From Aliiruegeria sabulilitoris (lineage in GTDB: Bacteria; Pseudomonadota; Alphaproteobacteria; Rhodobacterales; Rhodobacteraceae), in NCBI RefSeq assembly GCF_001558155.1, contig NZ_LOAS01000021.1, positions 62,001 to 126,000 on the forward strand: a stretch of DNA of 64,000 bases, written 5' to 3'. A program made the translations under genes and the position numbers. This document shows positions 54,916 to 64,000 of the stretch, piece by piece; within the stretch, counting starts at the first letter, position 1; every line of letters begins with the position of its first letter. The notes beneath the pieces were generated by a model, which saw only the letters and a list, made by a program, of their open reading frames with translations, was not told where the DNA came from and did no database searches.

Positions 54916-55878
54916 ATGAACCTCCCCAAACAGACCGACCCGGACGCAACACCGCTCGACGAGGCGGCGCGCGCGGCGTGGCTTTACTACGTGGGAGGCA
55001 AGACCCAGGACCAGATCGCACGGGAGCTGGGAATGTCCCGGCAGCGGGCACAGCGGCTGGTTTCCCGCGCGGTCTCCGAGGGTCTGATCCATTTCCGTCT
55101 GGAGCACGGCCTGTCCTCCTGCCTGGCAATGGAGGCCGCCCTGACGCGCAGGTACGGACTCAAAGTGGTCCGCGTTGCACCGAGCCTTGGAGCAGGAACC
55201 GATCCCACGAAGAGCATCGCCCCCATTGCGGCGGTGGAAATGGAGCGGGTTCTGGCCTCGCCCGAACCGATCGTGATGGCGGTCGGAACGGGCCGGACCC
55301 TTCGCGCTGCCGTCGAGCAGATCAAGACAATGCAATGCGAGCGCCACCAGCTTGTCTCGCTGATCGGCAACATCTCTCCCGACGGCTCGGCCTCCTTCTA
55401 TGACGTGATCATGCGGCTTGCCGACCGGGTCCATGCTGCGCATTACCCGATGCCCCTGCCGGTTTTCGCGGGTTCGCCAAGGGAACGAGACATGTTCCAC
55501 GCGCTCGATCCGATGCGGCGGACGATGGAACTTGCCCGCTCCGCCAACGTGACATTCGTGGGCGTCGGGCAGATTGACGACACCGCCCCGATACGGCTGG
55601 ACGGGTTCATCACCCAGGTAGAACTGGAAGCCATGCGGAACGCCGGAGCGGCCGGGGAAATCGTCGGCTGGATCTATGACGAGTCGGGGCGATACCTGAA
55701 TTTCGGCTCGAATCTTCGCAACGCCGGCGTCCGGGTGCTGCCGCCCGAGGAGAATACGGTCGTGGCCGTGGCGGCTGGCGAGAAAAAGGTTCCGGCCCTG
55801 CGTGCGGCTCTTTCCGGAAACCTAATCAACGGCTTGGTGACAGATGAGCCGACGGCGCAGGCACTCCTGGACAGGTAA
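54916..55878 (+). CDS. SorC/DeoR-type sugar-binding transcriptional regulator
   Basis: 320 residues. An N-terminal sigma-70-like HTH (AARAAWLYYVGGKTQDQIARELGMSRQRAQRLVSRAVSEGLI, about 18-60), then a SorC sugar-binding domain (about 65-318; MAVGTGRTLRAAVEQI, LIGNISPDGSASFYDVIMRLAD, VFVGVGQIDD-like FVGVGQIDDTAP and GRYLNFGSN). It should sense a sugar or polyol phosphate and control the smo operon downstream through the TGAGCATAT sites at 55937-55969. Confidence 0.92.
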   Translation: MNLPKQTDPDATPLDEAARAAWLYYVGGKTQDQIARELGMSRQRAQRLVSRAVSEGLIHFRLEHGLSSCLAMEAALTRRYGLKVVRVAPSLGAGTDPTKSIAPIAAVEMERVLASPEPIVMAVGTGRTLRAAVEQIKTMQCERHQLVSLIGNISPDGSASFYDVIMRLADRVHAAHYPMPLPVFAGSPRERDMFHALDPMRRTMELARSANVTFVGVGQIDDTAPIRLDGFITQVELEAMRNAGAAGEIVGWIYDESGRYLNFGSNLRNAGVRVLPPEENTVVAVAAGEKKVPALRAALSGNLINGLVTDEPTAQALLDR

Positions 55879-55914
55879 TACCTAAAGATAATTGAGAAAT
55901 CTAATTCTCGGGAG

Positions 55915-55969
55915 TTGACAGAATCACGCCCATAGGTGAGCATATACCCACTACATGAGCATATGCTCA
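55915..55969 (+). promoter_or_regulatory. smo operon promoter/operator region
   Basis: A TTGACA (55915-55920) is followed by TGAGCATAT at 55937-55945 and again at 55956-55964, 19 nt apart. The second lies within a perfect 14-bp palindrome TGAGCATATGCTCA (55956-55969). The start of smoE is 20 nt downstream. This looks like a paired operator for the SorC regulator, overlapping or just downstream of the promoter. The -10 is not obvious. Confidence 0.65.
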
Positions 55970-55989
55970 AAATGCTTAGGAGGAGAAGC

Positions 55990-57291
55990 ATGAACATCAA
56001 GGTTTCCACCTTGCTCGGCGCTTGCGCCGCGGCCGCCCTGTGCACCGCAGCCACCGCCGAAACCATTACCATCGCGACCGTGAACAACGGCGACATGATC
56101 CGCATGCAGGGCCTGACGGCCGATTTCACCGAAAAGACCGGCCACGAAGTCGAATGGGTGACCCTGGAGGAGAACGTGCTGCGCCAACGTGTGACGCAGG
56201 ACATCGCCGCCAAGGGCGGCCAGTTCGACATCATGACCATCGGCATGTACGAGACCCCGATCTGGGGCAAGCAAGGCTGGCTTGTGGCGCTCGACGACCT
56301 GCCGGCAGAATATGATGTCGATGACATCCTTCCCGCCATGCGGGGCGGCCTTTCGGTCGACGGCACGCTCTATGCCGCGCCGTTCTACGGCGAAAGCTCC
56401 ATGGTCATGTACCGCACCGACCTGATGGAAAAGGCCGGGCTGGAAATGCCCGAAGCCCCGACCTGGGAATTCATCGCCGAAGCGGCTCGCAAGATGACCG
56501 ACAAGGATGGTGAGATCTACGGCATCTGCCTGCGCGGCAAGGCCGGCTGGGGCGAGAACATGGCGTTCCTGACCACGGTTGCCAACTCGTTCGGAGCCCG
56601 CTGGTTCGACGAGGACTGGAAGCCCCAGTTCGACTCGCCGGAATGGAACGAAGCGCTCACATTCTATCTCGACCTGATGGACGAAGCCGGCCCTCCGGGC
56701 GCCTCGACCAACGGCTTCAACGAGAACCTGTCGCTGTTCCAACAGGGCAAGTGCGGCATGTGGATCGACGCCACCGTGGCGGCTTCCTTCGTGACCAACC
56801 CCAACGACTCCACCGTTGCTGACAAGGTCGGCTTTGCCCTGGCGCCCGACGCGGGCAAGGGCAAGCGCGCCAACTGGCTCTGGGCCTGGGCGCTTGGCAT
56901 CCCGGCCGGCACACAGAAGGTCGACGCAGCCAAGGAGTTCATCCAGTGGGCGACCTCCAAGGAGTATCTCGCTCTGGTCGCCGAGAACGAAGGCTGGGCC
57001 AACGTTCCGCCGGGTACCCGGACCTCTCTCTATGAGAACCCGGAATACCAGAAGATCCCCTTCGCGAAGATGACCCTGGACAGCATCAACGCGGCCGATC
57101 CGACCAACCCGTCTGTGCAGCCGGTCCCTTATGTCGGTATCCAGTTCGTGGCGATCCCCGAATTCGCCGGTATCGGAACGATGGCGGGTCAGGAATTCTC
57201 CGCTGCTCTCGCCGGTCAGCAGACCGCCGAGGAAGCGCTTGAGAAGGCGCAGGCGTTGACCGCCGACGAAATGGAAGCCGCAGGCTACTAA
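55990..57291 (+). CDS. smoE: Polyol ABC transporter substrate-binding protein
   Basis: 433 residues from ATG 55990, with AGGAGGAG upstream; the frame opens 18 codons earlier. Signal peptide 1-23 (ending ATAE). Family 1 solute-binding fold: ITIATVNNGDMIRMQGLTADFTEKTGHEVEWVTLEENVLRQRVTQDIA, FDIMTIGMYETPIWGKQGWL, and LYAAPFYGESSMVMYRTDLMEKAG. These closely resemble the sorbitol/mannitol-binding SmoE of Rhodobacter. First gene behind the operator; the polyol enters through SmoFG with SmoK. Confidence 0.9.
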   Translation: MNIKVSTLLGACAAAALCTAATAETITIATVNNGDMIRMQGLTADFTEKTGHEVEWVTLEENVLRQRVTQDIAAKGGQFDIMTIGMYETPIWGKQGWLVALDDLPAEYDVDDILPAMRGGLSVDGTLYAAPFYGESSMVMYRTDLMEKAGLEMPEAPTWEFIAEAARKMTDKDGEIYGICLRGKAGWGENMAFLTTVANSFGARWFDEDWKPQFDSPEWNEALTFYLDLMDEAGPPGASTNGFNENLSLFQQGKCGMWIDATVAASFVTNPNDSTVADKVGFALAPDAGKGKRANWLWAWALGIPAGTQKVDAAKEFIQWATSKEYLALVAENEGWANVPPGTRTSLYENPEYQKIPFAKMTLDSINAADPTNPSVQPVPYVGIQFVAIPEFAGIGTMAGQEFSAALAGQQTAEEALEKAQALTADEMEAAGY

Positions 57292-57414
57292 GGCTTTCCT
57301 CCCCGTCCGGGGGGCCAATCTCCCTTCCCCGTGCCCCCCGGACATCCACCCCGATCCTTTCCCCTCGCCATCCCATCCTGACGGGCTCCGCCCGTCCACA
57401 GAGGAGGAGACTTC

Positions 57415-58281
57415 ATGGCAACCCAGCATTCCCGCTCCGCTGCACGCATCATGATGGCCCCGGCCGTCATCCTGCTTCTGGGATGGATGCTCGTACCGCT
57501 CTCGATGACCCTGTATTTCTCGTTCAAGAAATTCCTGCCCCTGCGTGGCGGCGATCTTGGATGGGTCGGCTTCGAGAACTACGTGCGTTTCGTCACTTCA
57601 TCCGCCTTCTGGCCCAGCGTGGTCACCACGCTTGTCATCGTCGGCGGCGTGCTCCTCATCACCGTGTTCCTCGGCGTGCTCCTGGCAATCCTGCTCAATC
57701 AGCCGATGTGGGGACAAGGTATCGTCCGTATCCTCGTGATCTCTCCCTTCTTCGTCATGCCCACCGTTTCGGCGCTGGTCTGGAAGAACATGTTCATGGA
57801 TCCGGTCAACGGCCTCTTTGCGCATCTATGGAAGGCTTTCGGCGCAACGCCTGTCGAATGGCTCTCGGATGTCTCCATGGGCTCGATCATCATGATCGTT
57901 TCCTGGCAATGGCTGCCCTTCGCGACCCTGATCCTGCTCACAGCCATCCAGTCGCTCGATCGTGAGCAACTCGAGGCCGCCGAGATGGATGGAGCCCAGC
58001 CGCTGCAGCGTTTCGCCTTCATCACGGTCCCGCATCTCAGCCGCGCCGTGACCATCGTCATCCTGATCCAGACGATCTTCCTGCTGGCGATCTTCGCCGA
58101 GATCTTCGTCACCACCGGCGGCGCCTTTGGCACCCGCACGCTCACCTACCTGATCTACCAGCGCGTGCTGGAGAGCCAGAATGTGGGCCTCGGATCCGCA
58201 GGCGGTGTCTATGCAATCATTCTCGCCAATATCATTGCGATCTTCCTGATGCGCATTGTCGGCAAGAACCTGGACGCGTGA
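57415..58281 (+). CDS. smoF: Polyol ABC transporter permease
   Basis: 288 residues with six membrane helices and the EAA loop EAAEMDGAQPLQRFAFITVPHLSRAV. GAGGAGG lies before the ATG. Matches SmoF by order and motif set (MalF type). 123 nt from smoE. Confidence 0.92.
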   Translation: MATQHSRSAARIMMAPAVILLLGWMLVPLSMTLYFSFKKFLPLRGGDLGWVGFENYVRFVTSSAFWPSVVTTLVIVGGVLLITVFLGVLLAILLNQPMWGQGIVRILVISPFFVMPTVSALVWKNMFMDPVNGLFAHLWKAFGATPVEWLSDVSMGSIIMIVSWQWLPFATLILLTAIQSLDREQLEAAEMDGAQPLQRFAFITVPHLSRAVTIVILIQTIFLLAIFAEIFVTTGGAFGTRTLTYLIYQRVLESQNVGLGSAGGVYAIILANIIAIFLMRIVGKNLDA

Positions 58282-58289
58282 GGTAAATC

Positions 58290-59120
58290 ATGGCCCGTGC
58301 AGTCAATACCCAACGCAAGGCGATCAACACGGCCGCGGCCTGGACCGTTGCCCTGCTGATCTTCTTCCCCATCCTCTGGACCATCCTGACCAGCTTCAAG
58401 ACAGAGGCGCAGGCGATCTCGGACCCGCCGGTCTTCTTCGCCTTCGACTGGACGCTGGAAAACTACGGCGTGGTCCTGGAGCGCTCCAACTACTCGCGCT
58501 TCCTTTGGAACTCGATCATCATCGCCGGCGGTTCGACGATCCTCGGCATCCTCATCGCGGTGCCCGCCGCCTGGTCCATGGCTTTCGTGCCCTCCAAGCG
58601 GACCAAGGACATCCTGTTGTGGATGCTGTCGACCAAGATGCTCCCGGCGGTCGGCGTGCTCTACCCGATCTACCTGCTGTTCATCAAACTCGGTCTGCTG
58701 GACAGCCGCACCGGTCTGGTCATCGTGCTGATGCTCATGAACCTGCCGATCATCGTCTGGATGCTCTACACCTACTTCAAGGAGATCCCCGGCGAGATCC
58801 TCGAAGCAGCGCGGATGGACGGGGCGAGCCTCAAGGAAGAGATCGTCCACATCCTGACGCCGATGGCCATTCCCGGCATCGCCTCGACGCTGCTGCTGAA
58901 CTTCATCCTGGCTTGGAACGAGGCCTTCTGGACCCTCAACCTGACGGCCGCCAAGGCGGCGCCGCTCACGGCCTTCATCGCCAGCTACTCCAGCCCCGAA
59001 GGGCTTTTCTACGCCAAGCTCAGCGCGGCATCGACAATGGCAATCGCGCCGATCCTCGTCCTTGGCTGGTTCAGCCAGAAGCAACTCGTCAGCGGTCTGA
59101 CCTTTGGCGCTGTGAAGTAA
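58290..59120 (+). CDS. smoG: Polyol ABC transporter permease
   Basis: 276 residues with six membrane helices and the EAA loop [28 protein letters not shown]. MalG type. 8 nt after smoF. Opening [35 protein letters not shown] is typical for this subfamily. Confidence 0.92.
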   Translation: MARAVNTQRKAINTAAAWTVALLIFFPILWTILTSFKTEAQAISDPPVFFAFDWTLENYGVVLERSNYSRFLWNSIIIAGGSTILGILIAVPAAWSMAFVPSKRTKDILLWMLSTKMLPAVGVLYPIYLLFIKLGLLDSRTGLVIVLMLMNLPIIVWMLYTYFKEIPGEILEAARMDGASLKEEIVHILTPMAIPGIASTLLLNFILAWNEAFWTLNLTAAKAAPLTAFIASYSSPEGLFYAKLSAASTMAIAPILVLGWFSQKQLVSGLTFGAVK

Positions 59121-59130
59121 GGAAAGAGCA

Positions 59131-60131
<1,001 letters not shown>

Positions 60132-60135
<4 letters not shown>

Positions 60136-60410
60136 GACGTCTGGACGGAAAGGCCGCGCCGATCACGGGATCGGCACGCGGCATAGGCAAGGCCTTCGCG
60201 GAAACCTATATCCGCGAAGGCGCCACCGTCGCCATCGCCGAAGGCCTCGCGCCAGGCGACAAGAAGAATATCGCGGGAGCGGGCGTTCCCTTCGGTCGCA
60301 TGGCCAAGCCGGAGGAGCTTGCCGGCCTGGCCGTTTTCCTGGCCTCGGAGGAGGCAAACTACATCGTCGCCCAGACATATAATGTCGATGGCGGCCAATG
60401 GATGAGCTGA
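60132..60410 (+). pseudogene. smoS: SmoS (sorbitol dehydrogenase, SDR) with a large in-frame internal deletion
   Basis: Only 92 residues remain where SmoS has about 256. The start [37 protein letters not shown] holds the SDR cofactor motif TGSARGIG (12-19). It then jumps straight to GAGVPFGRMAKPEELAGLAVFLASEEANYIVAQTYNVDGGQWMS, the family's C-terminal end. About 165 residues, including the catalytic Ser-Tyr-Lys motif, are gone, in frame. Overlap with smoK and close spacing to mtlK (4 nt) are kept, so operon translation continues. It cannot be an active sorbitol dehydrogenase. Also, Ala-Leu in the usual KTALITG is Ala-Pro here. Confidence 0.85.
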
Positions 60411-60414
60411 GACC

Positions 60415-61884
60415 ATGAAACTTTCCGAAGAAACACTCGACGACCTTCACCCGGAGATCTCTCGTCCCGCCTATGATCGCTCGAAAGTGACCCCAGGCAT
60501 CCTTCATGTCGGCCTCGGCAATTTTCACCGCGCACACCAGGCGGTCTACATCGACGACCTGCTTGCCAAGGGCGGCGCCGATGAGTGGGGCATTCTCGGC
60601 GCGGGTGTCATGCCCGCCGATGCGCAGATGCGCGACGGCCTCAAGGCGCAGGACTGCCTCTACACGGTGCTCGAACAGGATGCCTCCGGCGACAAGGGAC
60701 GCGTAATCGGCGCCATGACCGATTTCGCTCCGGTCGACGCCAACCACGCCGGCATCCTGCAGGCGATGGCCAGCCCGTCCATTCGCATCGTCTCGCTGAC
60801 CGTGACCGAGGGCGGCTATTTCGTTTCTGCCGAGACTGGTGGCTTCAACCCCGACCACCCCACGATCCAGGCCGACATCGCCAATCCCGGCAAGCCGGGC
60901 ACCATCTTCGGCGCCATTGTCGGAGGACTTCGGGCGCGCCGGGAGGCCGGCATGGTGCCGTTCACCGTCATGTCCTGCGACAACGTTCCCCATAACGGCG
61001 AGGTAACCCGCGCTGCCGTGCTCGGCATCGCCCGGGGCCAGGACGCGGCACTGGCCGACTGGATCGACCAGAACGTCGCCTTCCCCAATGGCATGGTCGA
61101 CCGCATCACACCTGCCACGACCGAGGCACGCGTCAACCACCTGCGCGAGGCCTTCGGGCTGGAGGATGCCCGCCCCGTCTTCTGTGAGCCCTTCCGGCAA
61201 TGGGTTCTGGAGGACAAGTTCACCGACGGACGCCCCGCCCTCGAAGAGGTCGGCGTGCAATTCGTGCCAGACGTGACGCCCTACGAGCATATGAAGATCC
61301 GCATTCTGAACGGCGGACACGCCATGATCGCCTATCCCGGCGCGTTGCTCGGCCTGACCTATGCCCATGACGCCATGGCCCACCCGCTGGTGCGCGGCTT
61401 CCTGGAGAAAGTCGAGACGACCGAGGTCATCCCGATCGTCCCCCCCGTGCCCGACACATCGCTCACCGCCTATTTCAAACTGATCGAAGAGCGTTTCGCC
61501 AACCCGCGCGTCGAGGATACGCTGTCACGCCTCTGCCTGGACGGCTCCAACCGCCAGCCGAAATTCATCGTGCCCTCGGCCGCCGACTGCCTGAAGGCCG
61601 GCCGCAGTGTCGATGGGCTCGCGCTCGCCAGCGCGTTGTGGTGTCGTTATTGCTTCGGCGAAGGGGAGCATCACGAGGAAATCCCCCCGAACGATCCCTC
61701 CTGGGATCGCCTTCGGGACACATCCCGCGTGGCCCGTGACAATCCAATCGCCTGGCTGCAAATGAGTGACATCTACGGCGATGTCGGCCAATCCCCGATC
61801 TTCCAGGAAGCCTTCGCAAAAGCGCTCAGAGCCCTTTGGGATAACGGTACGGAAGCCACGCTCCAGGCATATCTGAACGACTGA
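60415..61884 (+). CDS. mtlK: Mannitol 2-dehydrogenase (long-chain polyol dehydrogenase)
   Basis: 489 residues, full length for the polyol-specific long-chain dehydrogenase family. N-terminal cofactor part: GILHVGLGNFHRAHQAVYIDDL. Catalytic region: KIRILNGGHAMIAYPGALLG, where the Lys and His are the expected active-site residues. It oxidises mannitol (and arabinitol or sorbitol) to the ketose with NAD+. As smoS is broken, this is the only apparent polyol dehydrogenase left in the operon. The start is 4 nt after the smoS stop. Confidence 0.93.
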   Translation: MKLSEETLDDLHPEISRPAYDRSKVTPGILHVGLGNFHRAHQAVYIDDLLAKGGADEWGILGAGVMPADAQMRDGLKAQDCLYTVLEQDASGDKGRVIGAMTDFAPVDANHAGILQAMASPSIRIVSLTVTEGGYFVSAETGGFNPDHPTIQADIANPGKPGTIFGAIVGGLRARREAGMVPFTVMSCDNVPHNGEVTRAAVLGIARGQDAALADWIDQNVAFPNGMVDRITPATTEARVNHLREAFGLEDARPVFCEPFRQWVLEDKFTDGRPALEEVGVQFVPDVTPYEHMKIRILNGGHAMIAYPGALLGLTYAHDAMAHPLVRGFLEKVETTEVIPIVPPVPDTSLTAYFKLIEERFANPRVEDTLSRLCLDGSNRQPKFIVPSAADCLKAGRSVDGLALASALWCRYCFGEGEHHEEIPPNDPSWDRLRDTSRVARDNPIAWLQMSDIYGDVGQSPIFQEAFAKALRALWDNGTEATLQAYLND

Positions 61885-61919
61885 GTCACGCGCTTTTCGC
61901 TGAACGAAATCCTCTGCAC

Positions 61920-61950
61920 GCCCCGCCGAACGTTTGGCGGGGCTTTTTTG
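61920..61950 (+). terminator. Intrinsic terminator of the smo-mtlK operon
   Basis: An 8-bp perfect stem GCCCCGCC / GGCGGGGC with an 8-nt loop, followed by TTTTTTG. It lies 36 nt after the mtlK stop. Confidence 0.88.
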
Positions 61951-62008
61951 TGGGGCTTCTATGCAATTCGAATGCGGTTCGCCGAGAGCCGACAGGACGA
62001 CCCAAGAG

Positions 62009-62157
62009 GGCGTTGCCCCCCCGCGCTCTTGAGAGCGCTCCCCCCAGGATATTTTAGAACAGATGATGAGTTGGGCAGTGATCCAATTCATCTTTTTTGA
62101 AATACCTCCATCGGAGGCTCGATCCGCAGGATCGTTCACGCGCGCAAAGCGCGCGCC
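62009..62157 (+). repeat. Intergenic repeat, copy 2
   Basis: The fullest copy: GGGCGTTGCC lead with CGCGCTCTTG, CCCCCCAGGATATTTT, then a G/A-rich AGATGATGAG, then TTTTTTGAAATACCTCC with ATCGGAGGC, then the palindrome CGATCC-GCA-GGATCG and GCGCGC-AAA-GCGCGC. It aligns module by module with 25217-25357. No open frame of its own. 61951-62008 and 62158-62307 hold nothing I recognise. Confidence 0.6.
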
Positions 62158-62307
62158 CCCGAATGGAAGCACGTCCCGTCAGAATATCCAACCGTTGCCT
62201 CTTTACAGAGGTCATCAGCATCGGTTGCGGGAACGGATTGCAAAAAAGCGGGCCAAGGCCCCCACACCCTGCCCCGCTTCGAGCGTCTGTCGGTTGCCGG
62301 GATACTC

Positions 62308-62625
62308 CTAGGCAGCCGATGCGCTCTTCGCTTCTTCGAACCGCTTGATGATGAGCGGGAAGAACCTGTAGCGCCACATGGCGCAGGACACACCGCCGCG
62401 CGTCTCGTCCTCTTTTGCCAAGCGCCCGACCAGGACCTCGGTGCAGAAGGCAAGACTGTTTCCGGTCGCGTCCCAGAAGGCCGCTTCCAGCATCCGCTGA
62501 AGCTCGGCAGTGCTTTCAGGGAGCGGTGTATCGGCAAAAGTCACTGCGAATTCACGCCACAAGACCTGATCGCCCCGCAGAACCCAACCGTCCGGTTCCT
62601 CCTTGAACAATTCGCCAATGCTCAT
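62308..62625 (-). CDS. Hypothetical protein, 105 aa
   Basis: 105 residues from ATG 62625, preceded by GAGGAGG about 8 nt away; the upstream extension lacks support. Mixed alpha/beta character with no membrane segment: FKEEPDGWVLRGDQVLWREFAVTFADTPLP ... LQRMLEAAFWDATGNSLAF ... MWRYRFFPLIIKRFEEAKS. No recognised family. It is isolated between the repeat and a LysR gene on the same strand. Confidence 0.65.
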   Translation of the reverse strand: MSIGELFKEEPDGWVLRGDQVLWREFAVTFADTPLPESTAELQRMLEAAFWDATGNSLAFCTEVLVGRLAKEDETRGGVSCAMWRYRFFPLIIKRFEEAKSASAA

Positions 62626-62773
62626 CCGCCCGTCCTCCTCTGCCGACGTTTTCCATTTCATGCATATAGCGGATAGGCTGCTGTATTCCTTGCGTCAGAT
62701 CAATGACATCCCACGACGACCTTCGATTCCGACTTCTGCCTGGAAGGCGCTCCCGCCCGGAAAAACAGCCTTG

Positions 62774-63703
62774 TCAGCCCGCAATTTTACCTGAAGATCG
62801 CGGATTTCCGGCCCGAATTGCCTGTTTGAGGCCATGAGCGACCGGACTGTCGGTGTGTCCAACCCGGCTGATCAACCCAACGGGCCGCACGATCTCTGGC
62901 GACACCATCGGACGGGATATCACCTCATGCGCGAATCCGCAGGTGATCGCGGAATTCGGCACCAGTGCCACGCCTGAGCCGCCAGCCACCAGTTCCATCG
63001 CCGTGGTCGAGCGATGTACCTCGAATGTCCATCCGAGCTGCAGTCTCTCCCGGGCCATTGCCTCGTCGATCAGAAGACGGTTTCCCGTTCCCCGTGTCGG
63101 AAGGATCAGCGCTTCACCCTTCAGTTGCGGCCACTTGATCTTCTCCTGTTGCACCAGCGGATGATCGCGCGGCAGCACCAGCATCATGCGGTCGTCGAAG
63201 AGCGGTTCGAACTCGATGGAACGCTCAAGTGCCGGCGTCGATGAAATACCGAAATCGGCATCCCCCTGGGAAACGGCCTCCGCCACGTCATTGGCCGTCA
63301 GGTCGAGAAAGCGGATACGGGCGGCGAACCCCGACTGCCGGAAACGGCGGATCGCCTGTGGGAGCACCGCCGCCACTACCGTCGGGATTGTAGCCACCGA
63401 AACGACCATGTTGCGCTGGTGGGCAAAGGCCACGCTTTCATCCCGCATCGCCAGCGCCGTTTCCTGCGCGTCATTCAGGATGGCCTCGGCCCGGACCTTC
63501 AGCCTCTTGGCCGCCAGCGTCGGCCTGACCGCCCGCGTGGAGCGTTCGAACAGGATCGAGTCCAGGGCGGATTCAAGCTTCTGAACCCGCCGTGAAATGG
63601 CCGGCTGCGAGAGACCGAGTCGCTCGGCCGCGAGATGAAAGGCGCCGGTTTCCATCACGGCCAGAAAGGCCTCGAGATCACTGAAATCATAATTGATACG
63701 CAT
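62774..63703 (-). CDS. LysR-family regulator
   Basis: 309 residues. N-terminal HTH: FSDLEAFLAVMETGAFHLAAERLGLSQPAISRRVQKLESALDSILFERSTRAVRPTLAA. The C-terminal domain begins MVVSVATIPTVVAAVLPQAIRRF. It is divergent from the partial membrane-protein gene at the window end and probably regulates it. The intergenic region has an AT-rich imperfect dyad (GAATTTC / GAAATTTC) near 63711-63726. Confidence 0.9.
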   Translation of the reverse strand: MRINYDFSDLEAFLAVMETGAFHLAAERLGLSQPAISRRVQKLESALDSILFERSTRAVRPTLAAKRLKVRAEAILNDAQETALAMRDESVAFAHQRNMVVSVATIPTVVAAVLPQAIRRFRQSGFAARIRFLDLTANDVAEAVSQGDADFGISSTPALERSIEFEPLFDDRMMLVLPRDHPLVQQEKIKWPQLKGEALILPTRGTGNRLLIDEAMARERLQLGWTFEVHRSTTAMELVAGGSGVALVPNSAITCGFAHEVISRPMVSPEIVRPVGLISRVGHTDSPVAHGLKQAIRAGNPRSSGKIAG

Positions 63704-63861
63704 ATCGAATGAATTTCGGAAATTTCAACATTGGTCAAATCAAATGAAGTTTGCTATCGACGGATCAACTGGATACTCCCCCATGACCGCAGGAGCCCAC
63801 AGGTTTCATCGGCGTTCTGGCTCGGCGTTTCCATCTCCCGAGTTTTCCGCACAGGCGCCCC

Positions 63862-64000
63862 ATGTCTGTCCTCGAACTGCTGTATCGCACGCGCATGAAT
63901 CCAATTGCCGAGAATGACGCGCCTTCGCGCCTGCCCCGTCGCCTTCTGACCGTCGCCATCGCCGGTTTCGGCGTTCTCCTGTTCAGCTTTCTGCGCTTGC
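63862..64000 (+). CDS. Start of a membrane protein (cut by window edge)
   Basis: From ATG 63862 the frame gives MSVLELLYRTRMNPIAENDAPSRLPRRLLTVAIAGFGVLLFSFLRL and is still open at the last base. Basic residues precede one hydrophobic helix (LLTVAIAGFGVLLFSFL), as in the N-terminus of a transporter or inner-membrane protein. Another ATG at 63895 is possible. Divergent from a LysR regulator, so probably its target. The family cannot be told from 46 residues. Confidence 0.5.
   Translation, partial: MSVLELLYRTRMNPIAENDAPSRLPRRLLTVAIAGFGVLLFSFLRL

Overview
The window looks like chromosomal DNA from a high-GC alphaproteobacterium of the order Rhodobacterales (Rhodobacteraceae/Roseobacter type). 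This rests on: an F0 ATP synthase operon of the alphaproteobacterial atpI-atpB-atpE-atpX-atpF layout with no F1 genes beside it; a smoE-F-G-K-S-mtlK polyol operon arranged as in Rhodobacter; many short ATGA operon overlaps; and a recurring intergenic repeat with AAATACCTCC/CCCCCAGGATAT modules. No tRNA, rRNA, CRISPR array, insertion sequence or phage gene was recognised.

Layout. 1-2316: a truncated ORF, a hypothetical gene with a strong terminator, and an MFS transporter. 2920-12915: a polyamine island made of an M24 peptidase, an amidase, a PotABCD-type ABC importer, a second amidase and, convergently, an acetylpolyamine amidohydrolase (HDAC fold) overlapping an N-carbamoylputrescine amidase. 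Together these could import acylated or carbamoylated polyamines and release the free amines. 13138-18746: decay and niche metabolism, with remnants of a nitrite/sulfite reductase and its flavoprotein, a secreted EF-hand protein, a broken TPP-dependent enzyme in an operon with an acylating aldehyde dehydrogenase of the SauS type, and a Gfo/Idh/MocA oxidoreductase divergent from a GntR regulator (18993).

19704-33251: a crotonase, a CDF metal exporter, DNA polymerase I, a CHCC zinc-finger protein, an ABC ATPase followed by an ATP-grasp enzyme, a HIT protein, a GT14-type glycosyltransferase divergent from a sulfotransferase, a small XRE regulator, a decayed thermonuclease, a PfkB kinase and endonuclease III. 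33559-36193: the F0 operon. 36376-46462: mixed housekeeping and accessory genes, including two tandem paralogous membrane proteins, an Ada-like repair protein, a dihaem cytochrome c, two EamA transporters with ArsR and LysR regulators, and a second EF-hand protein with a Gly/Gln-rich tail.

46787-54111: a LysR regulator divergent from an M19 dipeptidase that heads a peptide-type ABC importer (binding protein, two permeases, two ATPases). 54235-61884: the polyol operon (HAD phosphatase, SorC regulator, SmoEFGK importer, internally deleted SmoS, MtlK) with a clear operator and a strong terminator. The window ends with a small unknown protein, a LysR regulator and the start of a membrane protein.

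The most notable observations are the polyamine island, the in-frame deletion that removes the catalytic core of SmoS while keeping operon coupling, four other decayed genes, the EF-hand paralogue pair, the tandem membrane paralogues, and the intergenic repeat family.
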